Part shown: one piece after another, positions 35,710-44,649 of the stretch | How the letters are laid out: every line of letters starts with the position of its first letter | Position numbering within the stretch: the stretch's first letter is position 1 | From: Paenibacillus vini | Lineage (GTDB): Bacteria > Bacillota > Bacilli > Paenibacillales > Paenibacillaceae | Assembly: GCF_018403325.1 (NCBI RefSeq) | Contig: NZ_BOSL01000020.1 | Coordinates: forward strand, 1-64,000 | Direction: 5' to 3' | DNA: 64,000 nucleotides | Notes under the pieces: model-generated | The model's database searches: none | What the model was told of the DNA's origin: nothing | What the model saw: the letters and a program-made list of their open reading frames with translations, nothing else | Program-made: the position numbers and the translations under genes

Positions 35710-37470
35710 ATGCTATTAGAGGCTGTTTATCACCGATCAAACGATTGTTGGGTTTACGGATATAATGAACGCTCGGTTCATATGCGCATTCGCACGAAAA
35801 GAGCGGATATCGATAAAGTTGACGTGCTTTATGGGGACAAGTGCAAGCCGTGGGGAGAGATGCAGTATAAACCAATGGAACTCCTGGCGTATGACGAGCT
35901 TTATGACTATTGGCAGGCTGAAGTAGAACCGCCTTATGGCAGACTGGCCTATTGCTTTCTTTTAACAAAGGGGGAGGAGCGGATTTGGTTCAGTGAAAAT
36001 GAATTTGATTTGCAGATGCCGAAAGAGCATTTAGGCTGTTTTGAATTCCCTTACTTGCACCCGGTCGATTTGCAATGTCCGCCGGACTGGGCGAAAAACG
36101 CCATATTTTATCAGATCTTCCCGGAACGTTTTGCTAATGGCGATACGTCCAATGATCCGGAAGGAACGCTTCCGTGGGGAGGCAAACCGGAATACCGCAA
36201 TTTCTTCGGCGGCGATTTGCAAGGGGTCATTCAACACCTGGATTATTTAGCCGAATTAGGGATTACAGCGATCTATTTTAACCCTATATTTGAGGCGCCG
36301 GCCAATCATAAATACGATACACAGGACTACATGAGAATTGATCCCCATTTCGGAACAAAAGAAACCCTGAAAGAATTAGTGCGCTCCTGCCATGAACGGG
36401 GGATTCGCGTCATTTTGGACGGAGTATTCAACCATTCCGGCGTTACGTGGCCACAGTTTCAAGATGTTGTGAAAAAAGGTCCTGACTCTCCGTATTACGG
36501 CTGGTTTCACATTCAGGAATGGCCGCTTCAAGTAGTAGACGGCATTCCAACATACAAGACATTTGCTTTTGAGAAGACGATGCCTAAACTGAATACCGCT
36601 AATCCGGAAGTGCGCGATTATTTTCTTCAGGTAGGCCGTTATTGGATACAAGAGACAGATATGGACGGATGGCGATTGGATGTTGCTAATGAGGCGGATC
36701 ATGCCTTTTGGAGAGAATTCGCGAAAGCGGTAAAAGAAGTCAAACCGGATGCTTATATTTTAGGCGAGGTATGGCATGACGGAATGAAGTTTCTGCAAGG
36801 AGATCAGTTCCACGCAGTAATGAATTACCCGGTTTCCAACGCGATTCTCGATTTCTTTGTATTTCAGCATGGAGATGCGCACGCCTTTGCGTCAAAATTG
36901 GGGAGGTATTTAGCCAGATATCCGCAGCAGGTGAACGAAGCTTCATTTAATCATTTGGATACGCATGATACGGTTCGGTTGCTGACCTTGTGCGGGAATG
37001 ACAAAGCGAAAATGAAACTTGCGGTAGCTTTCCAGTTTACTTTTATCGGGGCGCCCAGTATTTATTACGGTGATGAAATTGGTTTGGACGGAGAATTTGA
37101 TCCGGATAACCGGAAGTGTATGATCTGGGAGGAAGAACATCAGGATAGAGATTTGTTTGCCTTTTATAAGAAGTGCATTCAGCTGCGTAAAACTCATCCT
37201 GCGCTGGTTACAGGGGTTTTTCGAATTCAATCAGCCGATAAGGACTCGCCGGTACTCGTTTATGAACGCCAGGAAGGAGAAGATCATCTTATCATTGCGA
37301 TGAATGCCTCTTCTTCGCCAAGCGCAGTGACCGTTACTCTACCTGATGGCGTGTGGATGGAAGCGGAAGTGTCGGGGAGTGGGGACAGATCCGTGAGTGA
37401 TCGGCCTTATAAAGGTGATTTTATAGCTGAGCTCGGTCCCTATGGTTTTCATATTTTTTACAAAAATTGA
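35710..37470 (+). CDS. Neopullulanase/cyclomaltodextrinase-type GH13 amylase
   Basis: A 586-residue cytoplasmic glycosidase without signal peptide. It has an N-terminal CBM34-like domain (about 1-125) and a GH13 (subfamily 20-like) barrel. Conserved regions are DGVFNH, GWRLDVANEADH (nucleophile Asp), ILGEVWHD (acid/base Glu) and HLDTHDT (third Asp). Such enzymes open cyclic and linear maltodextrins to maltose and glucose after import. It follows the transporter genes with a GGGAGTTGAG site and its end abuts the GH31 gene. Confidence 0.92.
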   Translation: MLLEAVYHRSNDCWVYGYNERSVHMRIRTKRADIDKVDVLYGDKCKPWGEMQYKPMELLAYDELYDYWQAEVEPPYGRLAYCFLLTKGEERIWFSENEFDLQMPKEHLGCFEFPYLHPVDLQCPPDWAKNAIFYQIFPERFANGDTSNDPEGTLPWGGKPEYRNFFGGDLQGVIQHLDYLAELGITAIYFNPIFEAPANHKYDTQDYMRIDPHFGTKETLKELVRSCHERGIRVILDGVFNHSGVTWPQFQDVVKKGPDSPYYGWFHIQEWPLQVVDGIPTYKTFAFEKTMPKLNTANPEVRDYFLQVGRYWIQETDMDGWRLDVANEADHAFWREFAKAVKEVKPDAYILGEVWHDGMKFLQGDQFHAVMNYPVSNAILDFFVFQHGDAHAFASKLGRYLARYPQQVNEASFNHLDTHDTVRLLTLCGNDKAKMKLAVAFQFTFIGAPSIYYGDEIGLDGEFDPDNRKCMIWEEEHQDRDLFAFYKKCIQLRKTHPALVTGVFRIQSADKDSPVLVYERQEGEDHLIIAMNASSSPSAVTVTLPDGVWMEAEVSGSGDRSVSDRPYKGDFIAELGPYGFHIFYKN

Positions 37471-37522
37471 GTTTTACCTGCGAACTGTACTGCCAAATAG
37501 AAATAGAGGAGTGGTGAAAATC

Positions 37523-39958
37523 ATGCAAACGAGTGAGAAAATTCACCCGGATCAGATAGAGAGTGAATCTGTCTCGATTTACCGTGATATTGGTCCGTAT
37601 AAAGGGTATGAATGGAAGGACAAATATGTCATGATCCATGGAGAGCATGGAAATCTTACCGTAAAGCTGGTGACGCCGGATATAGTTAAAATATCCTGTT
37701 CACTAGAGAGAAAAAGTGCTCAACTGGAGCCTTCAATGGGAGTGTTACCCTTTGAACCTCTTGGAGGCTGGCATGTTATTGAGTTGGATAATGAATTGGA
37801 ACTTTACGGAGGGAATATTGTCCTCGTTGTAGATATAGCTGCCTTATCTTTCAAGGTGGAAACTTCTCAAGGGAAGCCATGCGGGTCCTACCTGTTGTCC
37901 TGCTCGGAGACTAGGTTGCGGTGTCAGGGGAGTATGGATGATGATGCGATGATATATGGACTTGGCGAAACTACGGGATATTTAAATAAACGCGGAGAAA
38001 GGTATACGATGTGGAATTCCGATGTGTTCGACCCGCATGTGCCGGATATGGAGTCTCTATATCAATCGATTCCGCTTCTGATTCACCATACTTCCGACAA
38101 TACGTTTGGATTGTTTATCGATAATCCGGGAAAAACGGTGATAGATTTACGCGAAGAGGCGGATCGCTATTTTGTTGAAACGGTCAACGGGGACATGGAA
38201 TTGTACCTCATCGCGGGTCCGGAGCTAAAGGATGTCGTTGCGAATTATTCGGCACTAACCGGAAAAATGCCGCTTCCACCCTTATGGTCTCTAGGCTATC
38301 AGCAATCGAGATTTAGCTATATGAATCAGGGGGAAGTGATCCGGCTCGCACATCATTTCAGGTTCAAAAAAATTCCTTGCGACGTTATTTATCTCGATAT
38401 TCACTATATGGATGAATACAAAGTGTTCACGTTTGATAAGGAGCGCTTTTCGGATCCGGCAGGGATGATGAGGGAATTGAAGGAACTGGGATTCCGCATC
38501 GTGCCTATTGTCGACCCTGGCGTTAAAGTTCAGCATGGGTACGAGATTTATGAGCAGGGACTTGAAGCGGGACGTTTTTGTCAAACTCCTGCTGGAAAAG
38601 AGTATGTCGGCGACGTATGGCCGGGCCCAAGCGTCTTCCCTGATTTTACGGAGGAAGGAACTCGTGAGTGGTGGGGAGCGCTTCATCGATTTTATGTGGA
38701 TTACGGAATCAGCGGGATATGGAACGATATGAATGAGCCAAGCGTCTTTAATTCTCCTACGAAAACAATGGATGAAGATGTGATTCACGGTAATGACGGT
38801 AATCCCAAAACACACGGAGAGATGCACAACGTTTACGGCTTGCTCATGAGTCAGGCAACCTATGAAGGAATGGCGAAGCTGCTGCAAGGAGAAAGACCGT
38901 TCGTGCTGACAAGAGCAGGGTACGCCGGCATTCAGCGATATGCCGCAGTATGGACGGGAGATAACCGGAGCTATTGGGACCATATGAGAATGTCGATGTC
39001 GATGGGACTGAATCTCGGGCTTTCCGGGGTGGCTTTTAGCGGAGCGGACATCGGCGGGTTTATGCACCATGCGTCAGGAGAGCTGCTAGCCAGATGGACC
39101 CAGCTTGGCGTATTCACTCCGTTCTGTAGAAACCATAGTGCTATCGATACACGTAACCAGGAGCCATGGACCTTTAATGATGAGGTCGAAGAGATTTGCC
39201 GGAAGTATATTGAATTAAGATACCGGATGCTTCCCTATCTCTATTCTCTTTTTTATGAATCAACGTGCATAGGGCTTCCTATTATGCGTCCATTAGTGCT
39301 GGAGTACCCTAAGGATCGCAATACGTATCATCTGTCCGATCAGTTTTTATTCGGAAAGGATTTGTTGGTAGCGCCTATTTATGAGCCGGGCAAACAACAT
39401 AGGGTGGTTTACTTGCCTGAAGGCATCTGGTTCGACTATTGGACCGGAACGCGGTATGAGGGGAGCACGCATATCATCACCTATGCGCCGCTGGATGTTT
39501 TGCCGCTATTCGTCCGTGCTGGAGCTATCCTACCCCAAGCTCAACTTGTTCAGCATACGGGTCAGGCAAATTGGAAGGAGCTTGATATTCATTTGTATGC
39601 TCAGGGGAACGATAATACTTTCGCTCTGTATGAGGATGATGGGATTAGCGATCAACATCTTCAGGGCACTTATAATTTGATTCGAATTCATACGGAACAG
39701 AAAGGAACAGATCGACGCTTCACCATCCATGCTGCCTTCGAGGTCTGCGGATTGCGGCAAGCCGATAAATCCATACTATTTACGACTCATCATCTCTCCT
39801 TTATTCCAAAGTCTGTGAGCCAGGTTTCGGAGGTTCATGAAATGAAGCATCTTGAGGAGCGGAGTTCTGGATGGTATTATGACAAACAGGACAATCATCT
39901 GTATATTAAGAAGCAATTAGCGGGTTTACAGGGGGTTGAATTTATCGTTGAGGGTTAA
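37523..39958 (+). CDS. GH31-family alpha-glucosidase
   Basis: An 811-residue enzyme without signal peptide. GH31 hallmarks: the nucleophile region GIWNDMNEPSVF, the acid/base region AAVWTGDNRSYWDHM, the domain entry YLDIHYMDEYKVFTFD, and GVAFSGADIGGF. It hydrolyses terminal alpha-glucose from malto- or isomalto-oligosaccharides, completing maltodextrin breakdown. ATG 37523 follows GAGGAGTGG; longer frames would overlap the GH13 gene end. It is the last gene of the maltodextrin locus. Confidence 0.92.
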   Translation: MQTSEKIHPDQIESESVSIYRDIGPYKGYEWKDKYVMIHGEHGNLTVKLVTPDIVKISCSLERKSAQLEPSMGVLPFEPLGGWHVIELDNELELYGGNIVLVVDIAALSFKVETSQGKPCGSYLLSCSETRLRCQGSMDDDAMIYGLGETTGYLNKRGERYTMWNSDVFDPHVPDMESLYQSIPLLIHHTSDNTFGLFIDNPGKTVIDLREEADRYFVETVNGDMELYLIAGPELKDVVANYSALTGKMPLPPLWSLGYQQSRFSYMNQGEVIRLAHHFRFKKIPCDVIYLDIHYMDEYKVFTFDKERFSDPAGMMRELKELGFRIVPIVDPGVKVQHGYEIYEQGLEAGRFCQTPAGKEYVGDVWPGPSVFPDFTEEGTREWWGALHRFYVDYGISGIWNDMNEPSVFNSPTKTMDEDVIHGNDGNPKTHGEMHNVYGLLMSQATYEGMAKLLQGERPFVLTRAGYAGIQRYAAVWTGDNRSYWDHMRMSMSMGLNLGLSGVAFSGADIGGFMHHASGELLARWTQLGVFTPFCRNHSAIDTRNQEPWTFNDEVEEICRKYIELRYRMLPYLYSLFYESTCIGLPIMRPLVLEYPKDRNTYHLSDQFLFGKDLLVAPIYEPGKQHRVVYLPEGIWFDYWTGTRYEGSTHIITYAPLDVLPLFVRAGAILPQAQLVQHTGQANWKELDIHLYAQGNDNTFALYEDDGISDQHLQGTYNLIRIHTEQKGTDRRFTIHAAFEVCGLRQADKSILFTTHHLSFIPKSVSQVSEVHEMKHLEERSSGWYYDKQDNHLYIKKQLAGLQGVEFIVEG

Positions 39959-39975
39959 TGGGAGGTTAGCAGACA

Positions 39976-40728
39976 ATGCTTCATCAATTTTCACGGACTG
40001 AGCTCGCTATCGGAGCTGAAGGCCTGGATATCCTGAAAAATAGTACTGTGGCGGTGCTTGGAATCGGGGGCGTCGGCGCGATGGCGGTCGAAGGACTGGC
40101 CAGAACCGGAATCGGACGGATTATTCTGATCGATAAAGACGTGGTTGATATCACCAATATTAACCGGCAGATTCACGCCTTGACGACGACGATCGGCCAG
40201 AAAAAGGCGGATCTGATGTGCGAACGGGTGAAGCTGATCAATCCGGAATGCGAGACCATCGCTTTGAACATGTTTTATACGGAAGAAACGTATGAAGAAT
40301 TGTTCAAATACGACATCGACTATGTCTTGGATGCCTCGGATACGATCATATACAAAATCCATCTGATCAAGGAATGCCGCAAGCGCGGTATTCCTATCCT
40401 CTCCAGTATGGGAGCGGCCAATAAGATGGACCCGACCAAGTTTCAGGTCACCGACATTTCCAAGACCCATATGGACCCGATGGCTCGCGTGATCCGTACC
40501 AAGCTGCGGGAAGACGGCATCAAAAAAGGCGTCAAGGTCGTGTTCTCCACGGAGCCGCCGGTTAAACCGCGGGCAGACGTAACGGAGAAAATTGCACCGG
40601 AAGGGGCCAAGATTCGCAAAGCCAAACAGCCGCCGGCGAGCAATTCATTCGTTCCGCCTGTCGTAGGGCTCATTATGGTCAGCGTGGCCGTAAAAGAATT
40701 GCTTGAAGCGGGAGAAGCCAAGGGATGA
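39976..40728 (+). CDS. tcdA: tRNA threonylcarbamoyladenosine dehydratase
   Basis: A 250-residue E1/ThiF-fold enzyme that cyclises t6A at position 37 of ANN-decoding tRNAs with ATP. The nucleotide-binding loop is VLGIGGVGAMA (about 28-38), followed by DKDVVDITNINRQIHA and VLDASDTIIYK. In B. subtilis it (yrvM) directly follows aspS; here the maltodextrin genes intervene. GGGAGG site upstream. Confidence 0.93.
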   Translation: MLHQFSRTELAIGAEGLDILKNSTVAVLGIGGVGAMAVEGLARTGIGRIILIDKDVVDITNINRQIHALTTTIGQKKADLMCERVKLINPECETIALNMFYTEETYEELFKYDIDYVLDASDTIIYKIHLIKECRKRGIPILSSMGAANKMDPTKFQVTDISKTHMDPMARVIRTKLREDGIKKGVKVVFSTEPPVKPRADVTEKIAPEGAKIRKAKQPPASNSFVPPVVGLIMVSVAVKELLEAGEAKG

Positions 40729-40780
40729 TTTCTCTCGGATTCTAAACCCTGGGAAGGTACCGGAAACAGCCGATTTAACT

Positions 40781-40823
40781 TAAGACGCAGACTCGATCAT
40801 GTATCGGATCTGCGTCTTATTGT
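40781..40823 (+). terminator. Terminator after tcdA
   Basis: AAGACGCAGACTCGAT pairs with ATCGGATCTGCGTCTT (one mismatch) across a short loop; the T-rich tail is interrupted. Confidence 0.75.
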
Positions 40824-40927
40824 TATTCGCTTTTTTTAGGTACGAATGCTATACTATAACTCCTTTTGACTTCGGAAACAGAATGCCGGAGAGCAGACGG
40901 AATACTAACCTTAGGAGGTAACTGAAA

Positions 40928-43090
40928 GTGGAACATTTTCAAAGTGCCTATCAAGAAGAGAAAGATCGGCTGGATCGTACTCTCCGTGATATTGACAGCC
41001 AACTGAAGGCGCTCAAGAGCATTCCCGTCTATACAGGGCATGACTTCACCGAGCAGGTGCTGGAAGCGGGCAGGGAATCCCACCGGCAGCAGCTTGAACG
41101 CTCGATCCGCGAGCCGTATTTTGGACGGCTGGATTTCGAGGAACAGGGCAAGGAAGCGCAGCCCCTTTATATCGGCAAAGTGGGCGTCGGGGATCAAGAC
41201 GGAGGAAAACCGGTCGTCATCGATTGGCGCGCTCCGGTCGCCAGTTTGTTTTATTCCTTTACGGGCGGCGATTCGGCTTCATATGATGCTCCGGAAGGAC
41301 TGATCGAGGGGCTTGTATACTTAAAGCGGAACATTGTCATTCGCAAAGGAATTTTGGAGCGCGTAGTAGATACCTATAACAAAGACAGCGAAGGGCCGGC
41401 CGTGTCCGATGAGTTCCTGGTCTACCGTCTCGGCGAGAACAAAGACAACCGCCTCCGTGACATTGTTTCCACGATTCAGGCGGAGCAGGATCTGATCATC
41501 CGTGCCGCCCGTAATACGGCGTTGATCATTCAAGGCGTGGCCGGCAGCGGAAAAACAACGGTTGCGCTGCATAGGCTTGCCTTTTTGCTGTACCAGTACA
41601 AGGATCAAATTAAAGCGGAGCGGATGGTTATCTTTGCTCCCAACCATATGTTTATCGATTATATTTCGGAAGTTCTTCCGGAACTCGGTGTCGGCGATAT
41701 TCAGCAAAGCACTTTCGGCGACTGGGCTGCCAGAGTACTGAGACTGGATCAGGCTCCTGCGGATGGTTCGGAAACGCTGGCCCGCTGGTTTGATGCCGGT
41801 GATTTGCGCGAAGGCGCATGGAACGACAGTGACCTGCCAGGCAGATTTAAGGGAGCCGTCGCTTTTAAGTCGATTCTGGAAAGTTATTTGACCCGCGTGG
41901 AATCGGGATGTGTGCCGGATACGGATTTTGAGCCGTGGGATGGGGCGAGGTTGTCCCGAAACACGATCATCGATTGGTTCGACGGGGAATACAAGCATTA
42001 CCCGGTTGCGCGGCGCAAAGAACGTGTGCTGGCCCGGATTCACCGGTGGGTGGAGATGGAATTGAAGAAATCTCCCTCCGCGGCGGCATTAAAAGAGCGT
42101 AAGAAGAAGGCGCAGCAACGGGAAAAGGCCTACGCCAAAAAGTGGCCGGAGCTGGAGGCCGTGGCTTTGTACAAAAGTATGTTCCAATCGGCGTTCGCCG
42201 CGAAGGGTCAGCCTTCCGGTGAAAATGATGCTGATGCCGAGATTTTGAGCATTCCGAAGCCCATTCTTATTGGAACTAATGCCTATTTAAAAAAAGGAAT
42301 CCTTAAGGAAGAGGATCTCGCGGCCTTACTCTACTTGCACTCACGAGTCCATGAGCTTGACAGCAAGCTGACCTTCGACCATGTGGTGATCGACGAAGCG
42401 CAGGATTTCAGCCCTTTGCAGGTGGCTGTGCTCGACAGGTTCGTAAAGGGTCATTCTTTCACCATCCTGGGCGATTTGTCACAAGGGATCCATTACTATA
42501 AAGGAGTCCGGAGCTGGGAAGAAATGCAGGCGCTGTTCGCGCCGGAGGAAACGGCTTATTTTGCTTTAACGAGAAGTTACCGGTCGACAATGGAGATCAT
42601 TGATTTTGCGAATGAAATTTTGAAGCGGGGCGTTGAAACGGATTTGCTGGCGGTGCCGGTGTTCCGCAGCGGGGAACCGGTCCGGTTAAAACCGGCCGCG
42701 GGAGACGGACGTTTAACCGCCATATCGGACGCTTTGAGGCAAGTCATGACGGGCAGCCATCGCACGGTAGCCTTGCTGACCCGGACGATGGAGGAAGCGG
42801 AGCATTTGCATGCTTATTTGAATGAAGCAGGCACTACCGCCAATTTGATCGGCGGGGATCAGAGGCAGTATGCGGGCGGTATTTCCGTTCTGCCAGTTTA
42901 CCTGTCCAAGGGACTGGAATTCGATGCCGTCATCGTGACGGATGTGGATCGGGAGCACTATGGGCCGAAGGATGCGCGCCTTCTATACGTAGGCTGCACC
43001 CGGGCATTGCATGAGTTATGGTTGATGCATGGAAACGAGTTACCGGACTACGTTCCGGATCCAGTAGATTTGTCGGTGACAGGGGAGTAA
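40928..43090 (+). CDS. helD: HelD-like UvrD/Rep-family helicase, RNA polymerase recycling factor
   Basis: A 720-residue superfamily 1 protein. Walker A is IIQGVAGSGKTTVALHRLAF (about 197), Walker B/DEAQD is DHVVIDEAQDFSPLQ (about 485), motif IV is TRSYRST, and the C-terminal helicase core ends at YVGCTRALHELWL. The N-terminal coiled coil (HFQSAYQEEKDRLDRTLRDI) is the arm that enters RNA polymerase in B. subtilis HelD, which frees stalled polymerase. GTG start after AGGAGG. It is inserted between tcdA and rarA relative to B. subtilis. Confidence 0.9.
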   Translation: MEHFQSAYQEEKDRLDRTLRDIDSQLKALKSIPVYTGHDFTEQVLEAGRESHRQQLERSIREPYFGRLDFEEQGKEAQPLYIGKVGVGDQDGGKPVVIDWRAPVASLFYSFTGGDSASYDAPEGLIEGLVYLKRNIVIRKGILERVVDTYNKDSEGPAVSDEFLVYRLGENKDNRLRDIVSTIQAEQDLIIRAARNTALIIQGVAGSGKTTVALHRLAFLLYQYKDQIKAERMVIFAPNHMFIDYISEVLPELGVGDIQQSTFGDWAARVLRLDQAPADGSETLARWFDAGDLREGAWNDSDLPGRFKGAVAFKSILESYLTRVESGCVPDTDFEPWDGARLSRNTIIDWFDGEYKHYPVARRKERVLARIHRWVEMELKKSPSAAALKERKKKAQQREKAYAKKWPELEAVALYKSMFQSAFAAKGQPSGENDADAEILSIPKPILIGTNAYLKKGILKEEDLAALLYLHSRVHELDSKLTFDHVVIDEAQDFSPLQVAVLDRFVKGHSFTILGDLSQGIHYYKGVRSWEEMQALFAPEETAYFALTRSYRSTMEIIDFANEILKRGVETDLLAVPVFRSGEPVRLKPAAGDGRLTAISDALRQVMTGSHRTVALLTRTMEEAEHLHAYLNEAGTTANLIGGDQRQYAGGISVLPVYLSKGLEFDAVIVTDVDREHYGPKDARLLYVGCTRALHELWLMHGNELPDYVPDPVDLSVTGE

Positions 43091-43103
43091 TATAAGGGTC
43101 GTT

Positions 43104-43808
43104 TTAACTGTCCCCGATAAAATCCTCCAGGTTGCGATCGGCTTTGCTCTGGTTGCATTCATTGCAGGCGCAGACGCAGTTTACGGGTGTAGTATGACCG
43201 CCCTTCGCTCTAGGTAGCAGATGATCGATTGTATCGCCGTAGTTGCCGCAGAAAAAGCAAGTATGGCGGTCCCGTGCCAGAATGTAGCGGCGAAAGGCCT
43301 TGTTGCTGTAGAGCCGCCGGATCGTATTCCGGTTCACGACGACTGCGGCATGCTCCTGCACCAGGGTGACGGCCAGTTCCAGGTCGATCTCCTGATGCCA
43401 GCGGCTACCCTTATCCGTGCGCCCGCGCATACGGATTTTGCCCTGGCGGTTCGGACGCAATACGGACGCGTCCGGGCCTTCTACCGGAGGCGGTGCGGGC
43501 AGCGTGCGAGTCGGAGGTTGCGGGGAAGCGGCGACCGGATGGACCGAGCTCCGCGAATTTCGGACAGAGTGATCAGTAACCGGCCGAGGATCAGCCGTTA
43601 GTACTGCGGTTTGTTCCAGGTTTTTGAGTTGGGCCCGGCAGCTGCGGCAAGTGCCGCGCCGCGATCCTTGGGAGGAGCGTTTGCCTGTTCTTCTGAGGAA
43701 ATCGGATAGCGGTTTGTTATCGCCGCAGCGCGCACAGCGTTTAAAGCCGGTGGTTATAGCCCCGGCGCTGTGTTGCTGGCTTGGTTCATTGTGATTGGTC
43801 GGCATCAT
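43104..43808 (-). CDS. HNH endonuclease-domain protein with N-terminal zinc ribbon
   Basis: A 234-residue protein. The N-terminus holds a four-cysteine zinc site (CARCGDNKPLSDFLRR, then CRSC), followed by a long Pro/Ser-rich linker (about 65-115). The C-terminus is an HNH nuclease domain: CFFCGNYGDTIDHLLPRAKG, then CVCACNECNQSKADRNLEDF, with two CxxC zinc knuckles and the DH pair. A helical segment WHQEIDLELAVTLVQEHAAVV precedes it. Stand-alone HNH genes can be nucleases, remnants of mobile elements or restriction-type factors; the role is unknown. GAGGTG site upstream, two adjacent ATG starts. Confidence 0.8.
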   Translation of the reverse strand: MMPTNHNEPSQQHSAGAITTGFKRCARCGDNKPLSDFLRRTGKRSSQGSRRGTCRSCRAQLKNLEQTAVLTADPRPVTDHSVRNSRSSVHPVAASPQPPTRTLPAPPPVEGPDASVLRPNRQGKIRMRGRTDKGSRWHQEIDLELAVTLVQEHAAVVVNRNTIRRLYSNKAFRRYILARDRHTCFFCGNYGDTIDHLLPRAKGGHTTPVNCVCACNECNQSKADRNLEDFIGDS

Positions 43809-43931
43809 CCGGTCACCTCGGTTTAGTGAAAGTTCCTTAGTCCTTTTAGGTCTTTATGTATATTATACCTATCGTGGGTCACTTCTCCTACAGGACGCTA
43901 AAAACTCTTATCCTTATCGCTTCCCAAATCA

Positions 43932-43971
43932 ATAGAGGCCGCCCGTATACTGAAAACGGGTCGGCCTCTAG
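43932..43971 (-). terminator. Hairpin after the CD3324-type gene
   Basis: TAGAGGCCGCCCGT pairs with ACGGGTCGGCCTCTA with one mismatch. It lies just past the stop of the reverse-strand gene at 43992. Confidence 0.7.
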
Positions 43972-43991
43972 GTTTATACAGTTGAATTGGC

Positions 43992-44297
43992 TTATTCGGT
44001 AACTGCCGCCGCTTCTCTGAGAGAAGAGCGCATTTTACATACGATTTTGCGGATGCTTTCATCGGACAGAAAAAACCTTTCCGCCAGATCGCTGACTGAA
44101 TGTCCGGTACGGTATAGCCGGAAGATTTCTTCGTTTCTTTTTGCCATTGATGTGCGGGTTCCACTGAGTTCCCCCCAGAGTGCTCTCGAGCAGTCCGGTT
44201 TGGGGATATAGAGCAGTTCGCCTTGAATGTAATCTTGAAGCTCCTTCAGCAGCCTAGGGGGAAGCACATCCTTCCCGTTTTTGTAGTTCACGATCAT
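43992..44297 (-). CDS. CD3324-family Mor-like DNA-binding protein
   Basis: A 101-residue protein starting MIVNYKNGKDVLPPRLLKEL and containing QGELLYIPKPD and SMAKRNEEIFRLYRTGHSVS, then a helix-turn-helix (DLAERFFLSDESIRKIV). This matches the CD3324 family of small regulators related to phage Mor activators. Targets are unknown. Its AAGGAGG site lies inside an overlapping 33-codon reading frame that begins 58 bases upstream. Confidence 0.75.
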   Translation of the reverse strand: MIVNYKNGKDVLPPRLLKELQDYIQGELLYIPKPDCSRALWGELSGTRTSMAKRNEEIFRLYRTGHSVSDLAERFFLSDESIRKIVCKMRSSLREAAAVTE

Positions 44298-44355
44298 GAT
44301 CCTCCTTGATCCGTTCTGTTGTTAACGGTGTTAGTTGGAATAATTGAGTGTACAT
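44254..44355 (-). CDS. Possible 33-residue upstream peptide overlapping the CD3324-type gene
   Basis: Reverse-strand ATG at 44355 is preceded by GAAAGGGGG at good spacing. The peptide starts MYTQLFQLTPLTTERIKEDH and ends about 40 bases inside the next gene in a different frame. Its translation would pass over the ribosome site of the regulator gene, so it could couple or control that gene. No homologue recognised. Confidence 0.35.
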   Translation of the reverse strand: MYTQLFQLTPLTTERIKEDHDRELQKREGCASP

Positions 44356-44424
44356 GGTCGTAAATCCCCCTTTCGGCATTGTATTTGCGTATATTTTAAC
44401 ACAGAGTATTCCAAACGGAAATAA

Positions 44425-44470
44425 GAGGGGCTAAAAGCCCCTCGTTGTACGGCTTCCGCGTTACGCGGAA
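44425..44470. repeat. Two adjacent hairpins in the gap between the regulator gene and rarA
   Basis: GAGGGGC/GCCCCTC (44425-44443) and TTCCGCG/CGCGGAA (44454-44470). Neither has a T-run. The remaining part of the 352-base gap holds the upstream peptide and no other recognised feature. Confidence 0.45.
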
Positions 44471-44649
44471 ACCACCTCATTCACTGTAATCACTTCGATC
44501 AGCCCCCTTTCCAGTGATTCGTCGGCCCGACATCTATATTAACTCATATATCCATAAAGGAAGGAAGCTAAAGAACGTTTATAAATGTTTTTTACCAGGC
44601 ATGTGCTAGAATAGTAAACAGTGGTTAATCAACGATTCAAGGAAGTGAA

